Below, in pieces: positions 58,796 to 64,000 of a stretch of 64,000 bases of DNA. How positions within the stretch are numbered: the first letter of the stretch is position 1; every line of letters begins with the position of its first letter. Location of the stretch: the NCBI RefSeq assembly GCF_000516985.1, contig NW_006917094.1, forward strand, positions 1 through 64,000, given 5' to 3'. This stretch comes from Pestalotiopsis fici W106-1. Its lineage: Eukaryota > Ascomycota > Sordariomycetes > Amphisphaeriales > Sporocadaceae. The position numbers were made by a program, and so were the translations under genes. Under the pieces are notes generated by a model. That model was not told the DNA's origin. It made no database searches and worked only from the letters and a program-made list of their open reading frames with translations.

Positions 58796-60979
58796 CTATC
58801 CTTGATAAGTAAGATAAGCATAGAACCCGATAGCCATCCAAGCCACTCTCCAGCTCGTGGTCCAAAACTCCCGGACCACGAACTGAGTTCTGGATTGAAG
58901 TGCGGTTCGCCAATCGGCACGCCTGGAAGGTTGCCATTGAAAGCCACGTGACGTGTTGCTGTCGTAAGTGTCTCTTCTTATTTCGATGCGAGGACCTCGA
59001 GGAGCCTCGCCCCAACCCCATTTACCACCTTTGGGCCGTGGCGAGATGCCACGGGCGCTGCCATTGGAAGTGATAGAAGCCCCACGTTCACGAGTACGCG
59101 CGGATAGAAATTTCGACGTAGAGTGTCCCGAAGATGGCAGGCCATGGCCATGTTCAACATCCGTCTCTACCTTTTCCTTGTTATGCGCAGGAAGGGCAGC
59201 TGTGTCTGCCTGGGTCCCAACCTGAGCAAAAGCTTGCAAGTTGAGAATCGGTACGAGAAAGGCCCTCACTGCGAGAACGAACAAGGTCGTGATTGCCAGA
59301 GCAATATACGTGGTAAATGTCGAGAGTTGTTTGGGCAACAAGCAGAGGTGTGTCTGGACCGTTGGGATACCTTCTGCAAGCAAAGACTCCCCATTTTCAT
59401 CAATCGGGTTGTACAGAGAGACCATTTGGAATCCTGGAATCTTGACGCCCATGGCCATGCTGAAACTCTTGACCGTGATTTCCGGAACGCTGCCCGGGAG
59501 ATTCCCATGGACAATGTCACAATAGTCGTGGTCGTCTCCTGAAAAGGCTTGTACCACATTTCCAACGCTCTGAACAAGGCGGACGGAATCTTCCTGGGAA
59601 AGGGCATTCTGATATTGGTAGCCATGCCCAACGCTGTGGAGCGCATTCCGGTGATCTGGATTGACTGGTGTTGTCTGGCCTTTTGGTGGTTTTGTCGGTG
59701 GCCATCGTTCTCGCATCGGGCCACAGGGCGTGCCGGGATCTCGCCATAGAGGCACATGAGAAAGTAAAACCGTTGGAAAATCAGGCCCCTTTCCCCCAGC
59801 ATCTAGTGATGGCACGTTTTTCAAAGTGGTGTCGCCGATTTCCTCCACCTTGTGTTGATAGTTGAGATTTTCCATTTGGCCATTCCAAAACTTGACTTCC
59901 CTTGCAGCTGCCCTCCGTTTCTCCGCCTGGACCTGGTCAAGGAACTCGTACACTGGCTCGTATATCTCCTTCATGGCGTTGAGATAATCGTTCTTCTTGG
60001 GGTGGGTTCCAGCTGCCAAGGAGACCGAGTCGACCGAAACAAAGGTATGGTTTCCAATCACATCGACCCTGTTTGTCTCTCCAAAATATGCAGTGAACCG
60101 TCTCCTCACAGTTGGCTTGATGCCCGGTCCAAAGCCCAGGTCGTGATTGCCAGGCAAGCTGGCGATGATTTTCCTGCCCCTCTGCCACGGGCCCGGCAAG
60201 ATGCCGCCCAACTCCCAATTGCCGTAGAATAAGTCACCAAACCTAAAATATTCCTGCAGCCAGAAGTCCTCGCCATACTTGTTATTCCACTTCTTTGCAT
60301 GCTTGGCCTCGTCTGCGGGTCGTTCGCCCTTCATCCATTCCGGCTCTTCGAAGCCGCCATGCGCAGTGTACCATTCTCGGCCACCATCAAACAAATCGCC
60401 CAGGAACATGACTGTGTCCGGGCGCAGCTCCTGCTGTACGGCCTTGTACGACCTCCGCATGTAGTTGTCTGTTATTGTATATGTCAAGGGGTTCAGGGGC
60501 CAGGGCCGCCCAGGATACGAGTGCGGATCAATGAGTTGCGGATCGGCCACGAATATCAATCGGTGCGGTGTTGCGTCGGATGGCTGTCGGTGTCAGAAAT
60601 TGTCTACATGTACTGTCAAGATACTCACCCAGTCCTCCCAGTGATCCCAATCGCAGCTCTGAGCTTGGCTTGTGAACGTCCACCGCTCTCCCCACAACAT
60701 GACCAGAATCCACAGCGCAACGAGCAGGTGAGGAAAGCTCAGGAGGCGACGGGCGGCCAGGTTGACCCTGAGGACGGCAGCGACTTTCATGGTGATGGAC
60801 CAGGCCAATGCCCTACCACGAGCATTCCAGTAGAGTCTGATGCGGCGGTAGAGCTCGTGTAAGACGGCGAGGGCGTTGTCGGTGACAGAGGGGTTCGATG
60901 AGGATGAGCCGTAATAGTCGCGGGGGGAGGTCGAGGTTGGCAGGCTGTAGCCATTGGAGCTACTGCCGGCGCGCGGCAT
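58796..60979 (-). CDS. cdc1: Cdc1/MPPE1 (PGAP5)-type ER metallophosphoesterase
   Basis: A 712-residue membrane phosphoesterase of the Cdc1/Ted1/PGAP5 family, which removes ethanolamine phosphate from GPI glycans in the ER. Exons are 60,979-60,629 and 60,583-58,796. The 45-bp intron joins HWEDW to PSDATPHRLIF. A Ser-rich N-terminus precedes a membrane segment at about residues 80-98. The calcineurin-like metal-binding motifs follow: VADPQLIDPHSY, FLGDLFDGGR, LPGNHD, LLSHVPLWRDP and FSGDDHDYC. A second membrane segment (LSTFTTYIALAITTLFVLAV) and a final hydrophobic segment (MAIGFYAYLTYQG) bracket a disordered Ser/Arg/Gly-rich stretch. The metal ligands look complete. Confidence 0.9.
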
Positions 60980-63095
60980 GGTGTTTTCTATGATTTCCCT
61001 CGTTTCCTTTTATTAAAGTTATCCAGTCGAGGGCTCAGCCTCAGAGTCCCGCTCCCAAAGTCCCATCGAAGGCTTGCGTAGAGTTTCGGGGTTTGATGAC
61101 GCGTGAGACCCGTAGTAACTTAACAACGGTATGCGGCAAGCTTGAACCCTGTTTTGGGTTGTGCCTGGAGGATCCCTTTTTCTCTCAGGGGCTTTGGTGC
61201 CGCTCCAATTCGAATAAGACTTTGATAGGGAGAGAAGAGCCGGGTTTGGCGTTGGTGAACTTTCAGTACGCGTACTAGGTAGAGTGTAGTAGATGCTGTC
61301 GCCATGTCAGGTACGAGGCAGCGTAAGGAGGTGGACAGCTTCTATGGCGCCGGCGGCTACACTAACAAGGCCCACCCGAGGCTCATGCTTTTGGTGGGAT
61401 CACCCCTGGTATCACTACTACGAATCTGGTATTGGCAAGTAGACGAATCTAGGTACTTTCACTTGATGTTACGTAGTCTCTATAGTGAACCTTGTAATTT
61501 ATCATAAATCAGTCGTTTTTTCTTTCTTTACGTTGCTTTGAATGTCTTTCTGTCTAGACCACGGCCAACGATCTTCCCGTGGAACCGCAGCGCATTTGGA
61601 TATTTGAACTGTAAGCTCACTAACCTAGTGATGACACGAGGCCACTTTTTAGGACTGGTGAGCTGGCCCGACCTTCCTTGTAGACGCGCAAATTAGTGGG
61701 GATTCCCGCTGTCTCCTTGGTCCCTGTCATGGACCTCCCCTGGCGCGATCTACCGCAAGCGTCCATAGAGGTCTTCTGGATTTGTAGAAGAGCACACTGC
61801 TTCTAGAACAATTCAATTGCAATATGAGCCCTAATAATACCGCAACGACTTCTTTGGTAATGTATACATCTTGATGCAGATAAGTCACCTTCACTCACCA
61901 GCTGATGGGCGAGTCTGCCATGCAAGTAGTTGTGAATGTGCTATTTGCGCTACGGAGCAGATTCGCTGTCCACAGTCGGGTAAAACGGCATCAGTATCCA
62001 TCATGAGACAAACCACACATATCGCACTGAGAGCTTTCAGAGCCATGATAGACACTCTCTACGATATAGACCCAGCCTCCATTGTATAATGAGTTAAATC
62101 TTTACATGCTTGTTTCAAATCAAGTCTTGCCTGATGAATTTCCCGAATCCAATACATGGTACAGCCCGTATGCTTTTTTCGAAGAGTTATGTGCAACCAA
62201 AAAGAGTCATCCTTGTGTCGCGTGGGCTTGATTCTCCCAAGTCAATCTTCAATACCGCAGCATCTTATATTGATTCATGGCCAGAACCAGAGGCCTGGAA
62301 TACTCACTGACCTTCAATCCAATGAAAGAAAAAGAAGAAGAAGAAGAAAAGACATAACCGTCATCTACAGATTTTGTGCCACGGGAAAGAAAGGCAACAA
62401 AACTATAGCCGAAAAATGATTTAATCATTTGACAAGCCACAGCAGATGTATTATGCCTCCAATCACCGAGATAAGAGTTCAAGCATTATGTAGTTGATTT
62501 TGCATGGACCCTCCGAGTCTTTTATCCCCTCGGATGCTTATCAATCTTGGTCCTGTCAATAATGTCCCGGGACTTCCCAAAGTGGCCTCACGGAGCCAGC
62601 ACGCCTATCGAAAAGACATCACGAGGACGCCGCACATGTCGTGCGAGCCTGCCACGCGTATTGGAAATATGTTATGCTTATGATAGGGTGTCAAAGATTC
62701 ATATATATCAATATATGGGAAATCACATCATAACACTTCGCAGTTTTGTATACCGTTACTTACGGCGGGTTAGGTATTGACGGTCTGAGCTCTTCCTGGC
62801 CGAGTTGCAATTTGCGATCATGATAGTGAAGCAGAATCATCATTGATTGCCCATGAATGATAAGCGCCAAACTGTGATTTGCTCCGTTCAAACCCACCCA
62901 CCATGTCGTTTCTTTCAAAGACCCTTCGGATTCATATCTGCTTGATACCCCACTCGGTGATGACCCCATGGCAATACACCATCTATGACGAAAAGCCATT
63001 GAAGGTTTCATGTGCTGCTCTGCGTAAAATCGGGAGCCAAAGTGTAGCTGAATGAATGCAATCAAAATGCCGAAACTGATTCTACCTAATCCTTG
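60980..63095. other. Intergenic region, no supported gene
   Basis: About 2.1 kb. A (GAA/AAG)-rich microsatellite occurs at about 62,322-62,352. Several frames of 60-90 codons lack any feature. No tRNA is recognised. Confidence 0.5.
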
Positions 63096-64000
63096 CTACT
63101 TTACCCATACAAATGACTCTTGAACATCAAAGGAGACAGTTTGCCTACGTATAGCACATCAGTAAGGTGAAAACTTATTACACGGCGGACCAGCGCATTA
63201 AACGTACCTAATGTCGCTCGAGGATGCCCCAATGAGAACCTTGAAAGTTCCCTCTTCCGCAATCCATGAACGAAGAGAGTCATCGTAGTAACCAACAGCG
63301 TACTTATCCAACGACACTGTTATGTGTTTTGTCTCGCCCGGCTCGAGAAAGACCTTTTCGAATGCCACAAGTTCCTTGTCTGGCCGTGGTAATTTTGACT
63401 TCTCGTCCCGGACGTAGATTTGCACAGTCTCCGCGCCAGTGACAGCGCCAACATTGGTCACTGCCATGATGAGATGTATCGGGTCATTGTCCATGAGTAT
63501 TCTCTTGCTCAAGGAGACTCTACCATACTCGTAACTCGTGTATGAGAGTCCGTGCCCAAAAGAGAACAGCGGCAAGATGTGGCTACGTTCGTAGTGTTTG
63601 TAGCCTATATACAGTCCTTCTCCATACAAGACTCGAAGGTTTTCACCCGGCCAGTTGTGGTAAGCGGGTGTGTCCTCGATTCGTCGAGGGAACGTGCACT
63701 GTGAAAGAGGTAAGCATCACAACTATCTCCATGATCGGCAGCGGTCTTACGGGCAGCTTCCCACTAGGGTTTTGGACTCCAAACAGCACATCAGCCAGTG
63801 CGTTGCCAGCCTCCTGTCCCTGGTACCAAGCTTGCAAGATTGTTGGAACCTTGTCAGCCCACGGCATAGTGACGGGGGATCCCGATTGATTGATCACAAT
63901 CGTGCACGGATTGGCTTGAAGGACGGCTTCCACCAAACGGTCTTGACTGCCGTCTGAGGGGAGGTCCATTGTCTTGCGGTCGTATCCCTCCGACTCCCAC
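63096..64000 (-). CDS. GH3 beta-glucosidase, C-terminal part (gene continues past the window)
   Basis: The 3' portion of a glycoside hydrolase family 3 gene. Visible exons are 64,000-63,751, 63,697-63,208 and 63,144-63,096, with introns of about 53 and 63 bp. The sequence starts inside the GH3 C-terminal domain with WESEGYDR then MDLPSDGSQDRLV. It continues through NQSGSPVTMPWADKVPTILQAWYQGQEAGNALADVLFG and NPSGKLP joined to CTFPRRIEDTPAY, then GEGLYIGYKHY. The fibronectin-III-like domain is marked by FSFGHGLSYTSYEY and TGAETVQIYVRD. The last exon restores the family ending (SFDVQESFVW). The enzyme releases glucose from beta-linked oligosaccharides or glycosides. Signal peptide and catalytic Asp lie outside the window. 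Confidence 0.9.

Overview
This window is nuclear DNA of a filamentous ascomycete. The signs are short introns (mostly 45-116 bp) with fungal branch points, a Zn2Cys6 regulator, single-copy eukaryotic housekeeping genes, and AT-rich repeat blocks with the marks of repeat-induced point mutation (RIP). A Sordariomycete, perhaps in Hypocreales, is my best guess; the genus cannot be read from the sequence.

Bases 1 to about 26,400 are a RIP-degraded repeat block with no intact gene. Its left part (1 to about 10,000) holds short tandem repeats, a dispersed 12-bp palindrome and the wreck of a SNF2-type helicase on the minus strand. About 10,025-17,343 and 17,344-24,568 are two head-to-tail copies of one element of about 7.3 kb. 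Two truncated right ends of the same element follow. The two full copies carry mainly opposite mutation polarity: C-to-T in copy 1 and G-to-A in copy 2, read on the plus strand.

The gene-rich part starts abruptly at about 26,470. Bases 26,473-36,373 hold a Dal5-type MFS permease, an M19 membrane-dipeptidase homologue, a Zn2Cys6 regulator, a small secreted protein and a 2,2-dialkylglycine decarboxylase homologue. The permease, the dipeptidase and the decarboxylase each carry an identical 11-bp element, CCGCGGGAAAC, in the same orientation 201-207 bp before the start codon. The dipeptidase copy also lies 58 bp before the divergent regulator gene. I infer a small nitrogen/carbon scavenging regulon: peptide uptake, dipeptide cleavage, then decarboxylation-transamination of alpha,alpha-dialkyl amino acids such as 2-aminoisobutyrate (Aib), the hallmark residue of fungal peptaibols.

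Bases 37,000-49,122 are mostly housekeeping: Cdk8/Ssn3 kinase, Arp2, a hydantoin/Asp-Glu racemase tail-to-tail with a sugar-type MFS transporter, RNA polymerase I subunit RPA43, an NmrA/isoflavone-reductase-like oxidoreductase and an Arf6-type GTPase. Bases 49,123-56,221 are gene-poor, with one small secreted protein that has a GPI-like tail and a second RIP-like AT island at about 51,600-52,830. A hexose transporter, a Cdc1/MPPE1-type ER phosphoesterase and the 3' part of a GH3 beta-glucosidase complete the window.
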